Source: Pseudomonadota bacterium
GTDB taxonomy: Bacteria > Chloroflexota > UBA6077 > JAJPGT01
Assembly (NCBI GenBank): GCA_021325655.1
Contig: JAJPGT010000088.1
Coordinates: 145,350 to 209,349, forward strand
DNA length: 64,000 nucleotides
Direction of reading: 5' to 3'
Program-made: the position numbers and the translations under genes
Notes under the pieces: generated by a model
The model's input: only the letters and a program-made list of their open reading frames with translations
Databases searched by the model: none
Told to the model about the DNA's origin: nothing
In this document: positions 43,586 to 52,800 of the stretch, piece after piece
Layout: the number at the start of each line of letters is the position of its first letter
Numbering within the stretch: the first letter of the stretch is position 1

Positions 43586-43846
43586 ATGGCCGATGTCGCG
43601 AATCTTACGCTGCTCGCCGCGTTCGAATCCGACCAGCCGCTGGAGGAGGCCGAACTCCGCCGGCGGGTGAGTGAGCGCGCTCCAAATGAGCCCGGCCTGG
43701 ATGAGCGGGTCGCCGCCGCGCTCACCTACTGGACCCACGAGGGGCTGCTGGAACGCGCCGATCCGAAACGCGAAGAGATCCACGTCCCCCCCGCGCGACG
43801 CGCCGACGCGCAGCGCCGGCTGCAAGCGGCCGGGCTGCTGGCTTAA
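43586..43846 (+). CDS. hypothetical 86-residue protein
   Basis: Hydrophilic, helical, alternating charge, no cysteines. The middle (LDERVAAALTYWTHEGLLERADPKREEIHVP) has the look of a winged-helix recognition helix and wing, but I do not recognise a family. A ribosome binding region GGGAGCG precedes the ATG. Convergent, with a 4-base overlap, to the oxidoreductase gene. Confidence 0.6.
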   Translation: MADVANLTLLAAFESDQPLEEAELRRRVSERAPNEPGLDERVAAALTYWTHEGLLERADPKREEIHVPPARRADAQRRLQAAGLLA

Positions 43847-44958
43847 CGCACAGTAACGCGGCCCACCCACTTGATCCACTGGAAGCCGCGGCGGCCCGGC
43901 GCGACCAGCCGGAGCGGGTAGCCGTGGCCGGGGCTGAGCACCTCGCCTCCAACATCAGTCGCCAGCAGCGCCTGGCTCAGCTCGGCCAGTGGAAACAGCC
44001 AGCGGTGGCCGGTCACGGAGACAACTTCCACAAAGCGGGCACCCGGGTCCACACCCCGGCTCGCCAGTAGCTCGCCCAGTGAGACCCCCCTCCACGTCTG
44101 CTCCGTCCACCAGCCGCCGGTGCAATCCAGCACTGTGGTGAGCGTGCGCCGTGAGAGCGCCAGCAGGTCCTGGTAGGACAGCATGGCAGGGGCCTCCACT
44201 CTTCCGTCCAGTACCAGCCGCCAGGTCGTCGGGTCGAGCGAGGGGATCGCGTCGAACAGCCAGATTGTGACCGGGAAGTCGTTGCCGGAGAACGAGCCCG
44301 CGGGCTTGGACCCGGTGGGGCGGCGCACCTGGGCTGCCCCGCGCGCCAGTGCTGCGCGATCGAGCAGCGGCAGCGCCAGGCTGGTGGCTAGGCCCAGACC
44401 GATGAGCCGCAGCGCGGCCCGGCGCGTCACAAGCAGGCGCGGGCTGGGCGGGGGCTCCCAGCGGCGCGCGAGGTGCCAGAGCAGGAACGGGAGCAGGGCC
44501 AGCGCGAGCTGCACATGCAGGTTGAGCGCTGAGTAGCCCCAGAGGCTGTCGAAGCTAACCAGGCCCAGTGTCCAGCCGAGGCCGAGGGCAACGCTGGCGA
44601 GCAACAACGCACCGCCGACGAGGCCGGGAATCACGGATCGATCCCACCGCGGGCGGAGGAGCCGACGACGGAGCGAGCGGCGGGCGATCGCCTGCTTCCA
44701 CCCCAGCGTCAGCAGCAGCGCCAGCCCGAGCCCGCGGTGCGCCGGGTAGAACGGAGCCGCCTGCTCGGCCGGTAGGGCCCAGCCCAGCAGGCCGGTCAGC
44801 ACGAGCCCGGCGGCCAGGACGAGCAGTAGCAGATTCGTCAGGCGCCGCGGCACCTGTCCGCTCCCAGGCCCCCGCACCCCGGCCAGCGGCGCAGCCCGGA
44901 CCGCGTCTCCCTCAGCCTGGCCAGCGGCCGCGGGGTGGGTGTGATCGACCTGTAACAA
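43843..44958 (-). CDS. membrane cytochrome b561-like/sulfite oxidase-like molybdopterin fusion
   Basis: 371 residues. Four or five membrane helices (about residues 40-190) with histidines suited to haem (YPAHRGLG, LNLHVQ, LLWHLARR) precede a sulfite oxidase-type Mo-cofactor domain. The molybdenum cysteine is in VLDCTGGWWTEQTW, and the domain ends LRLVAPGRRGFQWIKWVGRV. MsrP/YedY with its MsrQ-like membrane partner in one chain is a fair comparison. The TTG at 44958 overlaps an operator-like GTAACA; the GTG at 44877 may be the real start. Confidence 0.75.
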   Translation of the reverse strand: MLQVDHTHPAAAGQAEGDAVRAAPLAGVRGPGSGQVPRRLTNLLLLVLAAGLVLTGLLGWALPAEQAAPFYPAHRGLGLALLLTLGWKQAIARRSLRRRLLRPRWDRSVIPGLVGGALLLASVALGLGWTLGLVSFDSLWGYSALNLHVQLALALLPFLLWHLARRWEPPPSPRLLVTRRAALRLIGLGLATSLALPLLDRAALARGAAQVRRPTGSKPAGSFSGNDFPVTIWLFDAIPSLDPTTWRLVLDGRVEAPAMLSYQDLLALSRRTLTTVLDCTGGWWTEQTWRGVSLGELLASRGVDPGARFVEVVSVTGHRWLFPLAELSQALLATDVGGEVLSPGHGYPLRLVAPGRRGFQWIKWVGRVTVR

Positions 44959-44982
44959 CGGGGCGGGGCCGTGTACGGCCGT

Positions 44983-44999
44983 GTAACAGCCGCTGTTAC
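44983..44999. promoter_or_regulatory. palindromic operator between divergent genes
   Basis: GTAACAG-CCG-CTGTTAC, a perfect 7-bp inverted repeat, with further TGTAAC/TGTAAT half-sites at 44951-44956 and 45005-45010. It lies between the oxidoreductase and the cyclic-nucleotide-domain gene. Confidence 0.6.
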
Positions 45000-45054
45000 G
45001 GACATGTAATGGCTCCGGGGACTATGGTAGAGCACAAGCCGGTAGGGAGGCGGC

Positions 45055-45519
45055 GTGACCGACGCTCTGGCGCTCTCTCGGATCGAGGCCTTCAAGCCAT
45101 TACCCCCGGAAGCACTCGCCCAGCTCGCAGCACTCGGTCGCAAGCGCACGTTTCGGCCCGGGACAGTGCTGATGCGCCAGGGGGAGCCCAGCGATTCAGT
45201 CTACGCGATCCTGAACGGACTCGTTCGGGTTGAGCGGTTCCACCCGGCCCTGACCGAGGCGCTCGTGCTGGCCGAACTGGGAGCAGGCGAGCTGGTGGGC
45301 GAGATGGGCGTGCTTGACGGCGCGCCGCGCTCCGCGACAGTGACGGCCATTGTGGATACCGAATCGGTCGAGCTCAGCGCGTCAACCCTCGCCTCCTCAC
45401 TCCTGCGCTACCCTGAGGCAACGGCGCTATTGCTGCGCACCTTCAGCCGACGGCTGCGCAGTGCCGACGAGCTGGCGGAGCAGATTTGCCGCGGGTTCCC
45501 ATCCAGCGCCTTTCCATAA
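45055..45519 (+). CDS. cyclic-nucleotide-binding-domain protein
   Basis: 154 residues, essentially one CRP-type effector domain (KRTFRPGTVLMRQGEPSDSVYAILNGLVRV, GELVGEMGVLDGAPRSATV). No DNA-binding winged helix follows, so it is not a complete CRP/FNR regulator. The ERSAT arginine needed for cAMP phosphate contact is kept as PRSAT. GTG start. Divergent from the oxidoreductase gene. Confidence 0.85.
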   Translation: MTDALALSRIEAFKPLPPEALAQLAALGRKRTFRPGTVLMRQGEPSDSVYAILNGLVRVERFHPALTEALVLAELGAGELVGEMGVLDGAPRSATVTAIVDTESVELSASTLASSLLRYPEATALLLRTFSRRLRSADELAEQICRGFPSSAFP

Positions 45520-45623
45520 ACGGGCAGCCCCAGCGCGACGAGGGGACAGCCGCCCGACCCGTACCTGGCGACTCCCCGTCCCACGCCCGTGCCTGGGCGT
45601 GCCCAGCCAACTGGAGGATCAGC

Positions 45624-46364
45624 TTGAAGGTCTTGCTGGCGGACAACGATGCCAAGCTGCTCCACGCCACCGCCAGCGCGCTGCGCTGCGAGGGATTCGA
45701 GGTCCTGACCGCGACCAATGGACGACAGACGCTCCAGCTCTGGCAGCGCGAGCGGCCGGACGTCGTGGTGGCGGAAGCTCACCTACCGCGCCTCAATGGG
45801 TTCGAAGTGTGCCGCCGGCTTCGCCTGAACAGCGGGACCTCGCTGATCCTGGTAACCCGCCATAGCGACGAAGAGGAGGCGCTGCTAGCGTTCCGCTCAG
45901 GCGCAGATGACTTCGTGGTCAAGCCGTACAGCACCCGGGTGCTCGCCCTGCGCATTCAAGCGGTGGCGCGGCGCCTTCACCGCAAACTGGACGTCGAGCT
46001 CCCCTGCGAGCTCCGCATCGGCGATCTGGTGCTGGACCCGCTCTCGCAGGAGGTTCGCCACGGGGAACGGACGGTGAGACTCACCCGCATCGAGTTCCAC
46101 TTACTGCATCTGCTGGCTCGCAACGCGGGCCAGGTGGTCCCGTCCGCCCAGCTCGTCGAGCACATCTGGGGCTACGGCGTTACCGACGCCGTACTGCTGA
46201 AGACCCACGTCAGCCGCATTCGCAAGAAGCTGCGCCTGCCGCGCGGCCGGCCCGGCGATATTGCCTCGATCCCTGGGGTCGGCTACCGCCTCACCGTGGC
46301 CGAAGTCGCGCTCCCGCGGGTGCTCCGCACCCCGCGCCGCGTGCTCGCCGCCACCGCTGGCTGA
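45624..46364 (+). CDS. OmpR-type response regulator with Glu at the phosphorylation site
   Basis: 246 residues from a TTG at 45624 with GGAGG 8 bases upstream. The receiver domain has the acidic pair (ADND) and VVKP lysine motif, but the phosphoacceptor region reads VVVAEAHLP, so Glu51 replaces Asp. A winged helix of the OmpR/PhoB type follows (VPSAQLVEHIWGYG ... DIASIPGVGYRL). No kinase gene is adjacent. It may be permanently active or regulated in another way. Confidence 0.88.
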   Translation: MKVLLADNDAKLLHATASALRCEGFEVLTATNGRQTLQLWQRERPDVVVAEAHLPRLNGFEVCRRLRLNSGTSLILVTRHSDEEEALLAFRSGADDFVVKPYSTRVLALRIQAVARRLHRKLDVELPCELRIGDLVLDPLSQEVRHGERTVRLTRIEFHLLHLLARNAGQVVPSAQLVEHIWGYGVTDAVLLKTHVSRIRKKLRLPRGRPGDIASIPGVGYRLTVAEVALPRVLRTPRRVLAATAG

Positions 46365-46401
46365 AGCCGGCGCTGGAACGCACTGGGACGCGCGGCAAGC
46401 A

Positions 46402-46429
46402 GAAGAAAGGGGAGGCCGATTGCCTCCCC
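46402..46429 (-). terminator. intrinsic terminator of tRNA-Ala
   Basis: Minus strand GGGGAGGC-AATCG-GCCTCCCC followed by TTTCTTC. It may also stop the convergent response-regulator transcript. Confidence 0.75.
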
Positions 46430-46435
46430 ATTGGG

Positions 46436-46507
46436 TGGACCTGAGGGGATTCGAACCCCTGGCCTCTCGGATGCGAACCGAGCGCTCTCCCACTGAGCTA
46501 CAGGCCC
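46436..46507 (-). tRNA. tRNA-Ala (anticodon CGC)
   Basis: 72 bases, acceptor GGGCCTG/CAGGTCC, anticodon stem CTCGG/CCGAG with loop TTCGCAT, T-loop GTTCGAATC, no encoded CCA. Confidence 0.95.
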
Positions 46508-46660
46508 GGACAGCGCCGAGTGGTCAGAGCGCGAAAGTATACCATAGGGGTCGAAGGACCCAGCAACGAGCGCCGCGCGCCGCTACAATGGCGCCGCGCC
46601 GCGGGCAGGCGCGGCGCTCCTGGCTGCACCGCGAGTGCGTGCGCCCGGGCGAGCGTCAGC

Positions 46661-47632
46661 ATGATCTTCACCCCGCGTTCAACCCGCCTCGCCACGCCCA
46701 CGCTGCCGCTGCTCCTCGAGCAGTCCGGCGCGGTGGTTGTCAATCCCTGCTCCGCGGGTGGCGCGACACGCGCGCGCTGGCCCCGGTTGCGGGCCATCCT
46801 GGCGCGCCGCGGCCTGCGCTTCCAGACGCTGCTCACGGAGGGCCCCGGACAGGCCGGAGTGCTGGCGCGCCAGGCGGCCGCGACGGGTGCGCCCTGGATC
46901 ATCTGCGTCGGCGGAGACGGCACCTTCAACGAACTAGTCAACGGGCTGGCCGCCCCCGACGGCCAGGTATCCACCTCGGCAGTGCTCGGCTTCATCCCGT
47001 CCGGGACCGGGCTGGACCTGGCCCGCAATCTGCGGCTCCCGCTGAGCCCCTTCCAGGCGGCCGAACAGCTCGGAACCGCGATCCGGCGGATCGACCTCGG
47101 CCGGGTGCGCTGGGAGGATGGTCACTGCCGTCTGTTCGTCAACATGGCCGGGACCGGATTCGACGCCGAAGTGGCGCGCCGGGTTATCCCCTGGCGCCGC
47201 TATATCCCCGGCAAGCTGTGCTATGCGCTGGGGATCCTCGCCACGCTCCCCGGCTATGGGGCGCACGAGGTGAAGCTGGAGATCGAGGCCCCGCCACCAG
47301 CCCAGCAGCTTTGCCTGCGGGCAATGATGGTGGTCGCCTGCAATGCCGAGCGCTTCGGCGGGGGCATGCGGCTCGCGCCCGGCGCCAGGCTCGACGATGG
47401 CGCGCTCCACCTGTTCATCCTGGGCGAGGTCCCACCGCTCACGTTCCTGGCGCGGCTGCCGAGCGTGTACTGGGGGACCCATCTGGCGAGGCCAGAGGCG
47501 CGCCTGCTACGCACCCAGCGGGTCCGCGTGACCTCCCCAATGCGCCTCCCGATCCAGACCGATGGCGAGCCGGTGGATCCGCTACCCGCCACGTTCGATG
47601 TCCTGCCGAGCGCGATCTCGATGCTCACCTGA
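46661..47632 (+). CDS. diacylglycerol/lipid kinase family protein
   Basis: 323 residues from the ATG at 46661. The DAGK catalytic motif CVGGDGTFNELVNGL and GFIPSGTGLDLARNL are intact, and a GERFGGGM-like motif appears as NAERFGGGM. Soluble DgkB/YegS-type kinase that phosphorylates a lipid at the membrane. A TACAAT at 46584-46589 may be its -10 box. Confidence 0.88.
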   Translation: MIFTPRSTRLATPTLPLLLEQSGAVVVNPCSAGGATRARWPRLRAILARRGLRFQTLLTEGPGQAGVLARQAAATGAPWIICVGGDGTFNELVNGLAAPDGQVSTSAVLGFIPSGTGLDLARNLRLPLSPFQAAEQLGTAIRRIDLGRVRWEDGHCRLFVNMAGTGFDAEVARRVIPWRRYIPGKLCYALGILATLPGYGAHEVKLEIEAPPPAQQLCLRAMMVVACNAERFGGGMRLAPGARLDDGALHLFILGEVPPLTFLARLPSVYWGTHLARPEARLLRTQRVRVTSPMRLPIQTDGEPVDPLPATFDVLPSAISMLT

Positions 47633-47724
47633 GGTCTCCGCCGAATGGGCGTGGCCTGTGCCTTGCACCGCGGGAGGGGGAACGAACAGGCCGGGCGGCA
47701 GCAAAATGACGTAAGCTCCAAGAC

Positions 47725-47748
47725 GCGGCCACGCCCGGGCGTGGCCGC
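47725..47748. terminator. perfect 24-base palindrome between lipid kinase and zincin genes
   Basis: GCGGCCACGCCC followed by its reverse complement, 25 bases ahead of the metalloprotease ATG. No T-run. Confidence 0.45.
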
Positions 47749-47772
47749 GGATCGCCTGCGCACGGGAGCATC

Positions 47773-48963
47773 ATGGCCAATCTGAGAACAAATCTCGCAC
47801 GAGGCGCCCTGGTCGGAGCGACCGGAGTCGTTCTCTGGGCAACAACGCGGCGGCGCGCGACCGGCCAGCACACACTCCTGGACTGGCGCTGGGCGACCTC
47901 GGTCGCCGAGCGTGTGAGCGGCCCGGACGGACGTCTCTCGCACTCGGAACGCGCGCACCTGCTCGCCGACTACCGCGCGCTCGTGCAGAAGGTGGAGCAG
48001 CCGCTCCAGCGCTACACGGGGACAACCTTGCCGCTTGGAGAGACGACCGTGGAGGTGATGGATCGGGCTGACTGGATCCGCGCCAACGTGGTCAACTTTT
48101 CCCAGTTGTTCGAGCCGCTGGACGAGGCGTACGCCCGCGGCATTCGCGAAGGGAAGCCCGGGGCAGCGATTCCGCCGCTTGCGCAGCTCGCGCTGAGCAG
48201 CCAGTTCGGACTCCTGATCGGCTACCTGGCTCGCCGGGTGCTCGGCCAGTACGACGTGAGCCTGCTCGGCAAGGAGCCGGTCACCGCCGGGAAGCTGTAC
48301 TTCGTCGAGCCCAACATCCGGGCGCTCGAGCGCAAGCTGGCTGCCCCGCCGGACGAGCTGCGGGAGTGGATCGTGCTCCACGAGGCGACCCATGCCCACG
48401 AGTTCGAAGTCCATCCCTGGGTACGCGTCTACCTGAACACGACCTTGCGCAGCTACCTGAGCAGCGTGGTGGAGGACATGCTGGGGGCGGGCAGCGCCAG
48501 CCTGGTGGGGACGCTAGCCCAGCGGCTCACCAACAACCTGCGCCGGGGACAGAGCCTGCTGAACGCCCTGATGACGCCCCAGCAGCGGGAGCTCGTCTCC
48601 CGGCTGCAAGCGCTGATGAGCCTCGCTGAGGGCTACTCGAACCACGTGATGAACGCGGTCGGACGCCAGACGCTGCCCCACTTCGACGAGATCTCGCGCG
48701 CCCTGGAGCGGCGGCAGCGGCAGCGTAGCGCCGTCGAGGAGCTGTTCCTGCGGATCACCGGGCTCAAGCTGAAACTGGAGCAATACAAGCTGGGCGAGCG
48801 CTTCGTGGACCGGGTTGTCGCGGCCCGCGGGATGGCGTTCCTGAATCGGGCCTGGGACAGTCCCGCCCATCTCCCTTCGGAAGCGGAGATCCGCGAGCCC
48901 GAGCGCTGGATCGCCCGGATGGAAGTTGCGCCCGCCCCCGGGGCACACCACAGTCCCGAGTAG
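47773..48963 (+). CDS. zinc-dependent metalloprotease-like protein (DUF2342 type)
   Basis: 396 residues. A short hydrophobic N-terminus (ARGALVGATGVVLWA) suggests membrane anchoring. The zincin motif HEATHAHEF is near residue 202. The pattern, including FVEPNIRALERKL and LEGYSNHVM-like LAEGYSNHVM, matches the DUF2342 'coenzyme F420 biosynthesis-associated' family. The substrate is unknown and no F420 genes are nearby. Confidence 0.82.
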   Translation: MANLRTNLARGALVGATGVVLWATTRRRATGQHTLLDWRWATSVAERVSGPDGRLSHSERAHLLADYRALVQKVEQPLQRYTGTTLPLGETTVEVMDRADWIRANVVNFSQLFEPLDEAYARGIREGKPGAAIPPLAQLALSSQFGLLIGYLARRVLGQYDVSLLGKEPVTAGKLYFVEPNIRALERKLAAPPDELREWIVLHEATHAHEFEVHPWVRVYLNTTLRSYLSSVVEDMLGAGSASLVGTLAQRLTNNLRRGQSLLNALMTPQQRELVSRLQALMSLAEGYSNHVMNAVGRQTLPHFDEISRALERRQRQRSAVEELFLRITGLKLKLEQYKLGERFVDRVVAARGMAFLNRAWDSPAHLPSEAEIREPERWIARMEVAPAPGAHHSPE

Positions 48964-49072
48964 CTCCTGCCCGGCGGACATTTCCCTGCCGGCGGGGCGG
49001 CGGCTGGTGTATCGTACGCGAGCAGCGCCCAGCGCGCGCTGCCAGTGAATCCGGCAGACTCGGTGCACAACG

Positions 49073-49564
49073 ATGAACGACGTGATGCGCTTTACGATCA
49101 TCGATCCTGCGGGGACCGCGAGCTTCGTCGCGCCCTGCGCGGTGCTCGAGGCGCTCGTCGCCGCCTGTGCCAGTGGGCCGAAGACCCTGGCCGACCTGTT
49201 GGCCAGCGCCGAGCCGTACGCGCCCGGGCTGAGCGATCATATTACCAGCGCCCTGGCCGTGTTCGATGAACACAACTCGCCCGAGAACTATGCCGCCATC
49301 CACGGGGCACTCGACTACCATCAACCGCGCGACGTGCCCGCCTTCCGGGTGGTGGACGATCGGACGCGCGAGGCGGCGCTTCAGCCGGTGCGCGCCGGCG
49401 TGGTCCTGTTCAACCTGGTCGAGAAGCGGATCGTGCAGATTCACAACACCTACAACGAGATCCGCCGCAAGGGCCGTATCCGCGTCCTCGACGCCGCGAC
49501 ACGCCAGCCGCGCGTCCACTCGTACGAACTGCCCGCGGATTGGGCCCTTGTTCCCGGCCGCTAG
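49073..49564 (+). CDS. conserved hypothetical protein upstream of lysA
   Basis: 163 residues, soluble, no recognised domain. The second half (AGVVLFNLVEKRIVQIHNTYNEIRRKGRIRVLD) has a beta-rich look. It precedes lysA by 24 bases and is probably co-transcribed. Function unknown. An ATG at 49085 is an alternative start. Confidence 0.7.
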   Translation: MNDVMRFTIIDPAGTASFVAPCAVLEALVAACASGPKTLADLLASAEPYAPGLSDHITSALAVFDEHNSPENYAAIHGALDYHQPRDVPAFRVVDDRTREAALQPVRAGVVLFNLVEKRIVQIHNTYNEIRRKGRIRVLDAATRQPRVHSYELPADWALVPGR

Positions 49565-49588
49565 CCCGATACCCTGAAGGAGAGAGTC

Positions 49589-50908
49589 ATGGCGACCGAG
49601 CTCCTGACGCGCCAGGTGCTCCCAGATACGGCCCGGGTGAACCCCGCCGGCCACCTGGAGATCGGCGGCTGCGACACGGTAGACCTCGCCCACACCTACG
49701 GCACGCCCCTGTACGTGTACGACGAGGCGACGATTCGGGCGCGGGCCGCCCAGCACCGGGACACCTTGCGCGCCGTCTACCCGAGCTCGGAGGTGCTGTA
49801 CGCCAGCAAGGCGTACGCCGCGCCGTGGCTGCTGCGGCTGATCCGCGAGCTGGACCTGGGGCTGGACGTGGTGTCTGGTGGCGAGCTGGCGCTGGCCGAG
49901 CGCGTCGGCTTCCCGATGGAGCGGGTCTACTTCCACGGGAACAACAAGACGCCGGATGAGGTGCGGCGGGCCCTTGAGCTCCGCCTGGGTCGGGTGGTGG
50001 TGGACAGCTTCCACGAGCTGGACCTGCTCGCCCGCCTGGCGGCAGAGCTGGGACGGCGGCAGAGGATCCTGATTCGTCTCTCGCCCGGGGTGGAGGCGCA
50101 CACCCACGACTATCGCAAGACGGGGATTCTGGACTCCAAGTTCGGCTTCCCGATCTCCACCGGCCAGGCGGAGGAGGCAGTTCAGCGGGCGCTCGCCGCC
50201 CCGAGCCTGGAGCTGCTCGGCTTCCATGCCCATATCGGCTCGGGGATCTACGAAATGGATGGCTACGCCGAGGCGACCGCCATCGGCTTCGAGTTTGCCC
50301 GCCAGATGCGTGAGCGGCATGGGCTGGAGCTGCGGGAGTACAGCCCCGGCGGGGGGTGGGGCATCGCCTACACCCCGGCCGACCGGCCGATGCCGATTCC
50401 CGAGGTGATGCGCCAACTCACCCGGATCGTCCGCGAGGCGGCCCAGCGCACCGGCTTGCAGCCGCCGCGCCTGGTGGTCGAGCCGGGCCGCTCGATCGTC
50501 GGTACCGCGGGCGTGGCGCTGTACACCGTTGGCGCAATCAAGGTGGTGCCCGGCCTGCGCACGTTTGTCTCGCTGGATGGCGGGATGGCCGACAACATCC
50601 GCCCGGCGATCTACGGCGCGCGGTACGCAGCGCTGCTCGCCAACCGCGCGTCCGAGCCGCCAGACGGGCCGGTGACACTGGCCGGGAAGTACTGCGAATC
50701 CGGCGACGTCCTCATCAAAGACATCCCGCTGCCTGCCCCGCGCAGCGGCGACCTCGTCGCGATCCCCGCCTCAGGGGCCTACAACCTGGCGATGTCCAGC
50801 AACTACAACCTGGCCTACCGCCCGGCGGTCGTCGTGGTCGCTGATGGCGAGCCGCGCCTGGTGCGCCGCCGCGAGACGATCGAGGATCTGCTGGCGACCG
50901 AGCTGTAG
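49589..50908 (+). CDS. lysA: diaminopimelate decarboxylase
   Basis: PLP enzyme making L-lysine from meso-diaminopimelate. The PLP lysine is in YASKAYAAP, followed by GFHAHIGSGI, the phosphate-binding EPGRSIVG and the active-site CESGDVL. 439 residues. GGAGAGAG is the ribosome binding site. Confidence 0.95.
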   Translation: MATELLTRQVLPDTARVNPAGHLEIGGCDTVDLAHTYGTPLYVYDEATIRARAAQHRDTLRAVYPSSEVLYASKAYAAPWLLRLIRELDLGLDVVSGGELALAERVGFPMERVYFHGNNKTPDEVRRALELRLGRVVVDSFHELDLLARLAAELGRRQRILIRLSPGVEAHTHDYRKTGILDSKFGFPISTGQAEEAVQRALAAPSLELLGFHAHIGSGIYEMDGYAEATAIGFEFARQMRERHGLELREYSPGGGWGIAYTPADRPMPIPEVMRQLTRIVREAAQRTGLQPPRLVVEPGRSIVGTAGVALYTVGAIKVVPGLRTFVSLDGGMADNIRPAIYGARYAALLANRASEPPDGPVTLAGKYCESGDVLIKDIPLPAPRSGDLVAIPASGAYNLAMSSNYNLAYRPAVVVVADGEPRLVRRRETIEDLLATEL

Positions 50909-51038
50909 GCGCCAGTCGTCGAGGCAACGGCCCGCCGCGCAGTGTGGAGTGGAGCACGAGCGCTCCGCTTCCAGCTACACTCAGGGGCAGGTACGGCCCC
51001 GCGCGATTCGCCGGGGTGGTGAAGGTGCGACACCGCGA

Positions 51039-51085
51039 GGCCAGCGAGGCGCCCCGGCTCTATCTGCCGGGGCGCCTCGCTGGCC
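51039..51085. terminator. 20-bp-arm hairpin between lysA and the cytochrome operon
   Basis: Perfect arms at 51039-51058 and 51066-51085 with loop TCTATCT. It sits between the convergent ends of lysA and the cytochrome c gene. The longest of the U-less terminator-like palindromes in this window. Confidence 0.6.
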
Positions 51086-51099
51086 TGGACACGGCGACA

Positions 51100-52104
51100 C
51101 TACTTGAGCGTCAGCAGGTAGTCCACCACGGTATTCAGCTCGTCGTCGGTAAGCGGGAGCTTCGGCATCACCCCGGCGGGGAAGCCGGGAACAGTGAACG
51201 CCGTTGGGTCGCGGATCGACTCAATGATGTACGCCTTGGCGTCCATCCCCGGCTTGCGGGTGGCGGCGTTGGTCGCCACATGCGTCAGCTCGGGGCCCAC
51301 CTTACCGGCAAAGCCGGGCACGCCCTGAATAGTGTGGCAGGTGTTGCAGCCGTACTTCACCATGATCTGGTGAGCCTGCGCCGCCGGCCCCTGCTCCTGG
51401 CCAAGCACGGAGGAGGCGGGGATCGGGGTTGGTGCCCCTTCCTTGAACCGCTCCTCCATCTGCTGCTGAACGATGTCCCAGGGGGTGCCGGTGACGTCTT
51501 CGAACTCGTGAATGCCCGGCTCCGGCTGCTTGTCGATCTTCGCCGTCAGCGTCCGGTTGCCGTTCATGATCATCAGCGTCAGCTCGTGGATCTGCTCGTC
51601 GAGCAGCGTTCCACCGTCCTGCTGCCCCCAGGCCGGCATCGGGGTGCCGGGCCGGCCGCGGTGGATCGTCTTGTTGATCAGGTCGTACACCCGGCGTTGC
51701 TCATCGATATCTGCCCCCATCACCTGGAAGTCGGGGCGGTTCAGCGCTGGCGCCACGCGCTTGTCCGGGTCGCCGGGAACCACTGCACCCTTGCCGTCGG
51801 CACCGTGGCAGGGATAGCAGTACGTGGTGAACGTCTGAATCCCCCGCTCGATGCTGTCGCGCTGCTGACGCTCCCGCGCCGCCGCCTGGCGCGCCGGCTC
51901 GAAGATCAGAGAGTAGCCGGTCAGGAACAGCCCGATGCCAATCAGCATGGTGAGCGTCAGGCTCACCTTGCGCTCCATTGCCAGCATGCCCGTCACCGGC
52001 TGGCCGGGCGGGCGCGGATGCGTGATCCCGGTGGCGTAGCTCAGCAGCCAGGCGAGAACGGCAAGCAGCGCGATGGCGACGACGATGCCCACGAATGAGA
52101 ACAC
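51100..52104 (-). CDS. dihaem cytochrome c subunit of a quinol:cytochrome c oxidoreductase
   Basis: 334 residues with two N-terminal membrane helices (about residues 5-25 and 50-70) and two haem c sites, CYPCHGADGKG (about residue 96) and CNTCHTIQG (about residue 253). Last gene of a four-gene bc-type operon and the presumed electron exit from the Rieske protein. Confidence 0.9.
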   Translation of the reverse strand: MFSFVGIVVAIALLAVLAWLLSYATGITHPRPPGQPVTGMLAMERKVSLTLTMLIGIGLFLTGYSLIFEPARQAAARERQQRDSIERGIQTFTTYCYPCHGADGKGAVVPGDPDKRVAPALNRPDFQVMGADIDEQRRVYDLINKTIHRGRPGTPMPAWGQQDGGTLLDEQIHELTLMIMNGNRTLTAKIDKQPEPGIHEFEDVTGTPWDIVQQQMEERFKEGAPTPIPASSVLGQEQGPAAQAHQIMVKYGCNTCHTIQGVPGFAGKVGPELTHVATNAATRKPGMDAKAYIIESIRDPTAFTVPGFPAGVMPKLPLTDDELNTVVDYLLTLK

Positions 52105-52168
52105 GGAACGCTCCTGCGCTACGGTCGGGTATACGCGGCCGCCGCCGCGCTACGCCTCCAGGATGGAA

Positions 52169-52771
52169 TCACGGCTTGACCGGATCCTTCTGATGGTCTG
52201 CCTTGACACGCTGGATCGCGGTGCCCGTCTTGACCCGGATCTTCCCCCCCTCGATGGTGATCGGGAACATGTCCATCGGGCGCGGCGCGGGCCCCTGAAT
52301 GATCTGCCCGTAGCGGTCGTACTGCGAGCCGTGGCACGGGCAGTTGAACTTCCCCTTGGGTTCGATGGTATCCAGCGAGGGCGCGTCGGGCACCCAGGGT
52401 ACGGTGCAGCCCAGGTGCGGGCACTTCCACCACAGGGCCAGAAACCCCTCGGGGACGCGCGACAGGTAGAACTTGCCCTCGTTGATGCGCTTGACGTCGC
52501 CCACCTGGTAGTCGTCGACGTTGCCAGCCGTGATCACCCCACCAAATGCGCCGACCTTCTTGGGCCAGAAGAAGCCGATGAACTGCACCCCCCACTGCGC
52601 CAGCAGCGCCAGGATCATCCCCCAGAGCCCCCAGCGCAGCACCAGCCGACGGGGGATGCCGGGGCGCGCCCCCGCTACCGGCGCCCCGACGGCGACAGTC
52701 GGATCGCCGACGCCGGCCGGCGCAGTCTCTCGCGGGGCGAACAGCCCCTCCTTGACGGGGTTCACGCTCAT
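52169..52771 (-). CDS. Rieske iron-sulfur protein
   Basis: 200 residues, one membrane helix near residue 55. The [2Fe-2S] ligand boxes [10 protein letters not shown] and CPCHGSQYD are intact. The tail ends DQKDPVKP-like in a charged segment. Second-last gene of the bc operon. Confidence 0.93.
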   Translation of the reverse strand: MSVNPVKEGLFAPRETAPAGVGDPTVAVGAPVAGARPGIPRRLVLRWGLWGMILALLAQWGVQFIGFFWPKKVGAFGGVITAGNVDDYQVGDVKRINEGKFYLSRVPEGFLALWWKCPHLGCTVPWVPDAPSLDTIEPKGKFNCPCHGSQYDRYGQIIQGPAPRPMDMFPITIEGGKIRVKTGTAIQRVKADHQKDPVKP

Positions 52772-52800
52772 CTACTCCTCCGAATCGCGCACCCGTGCAT

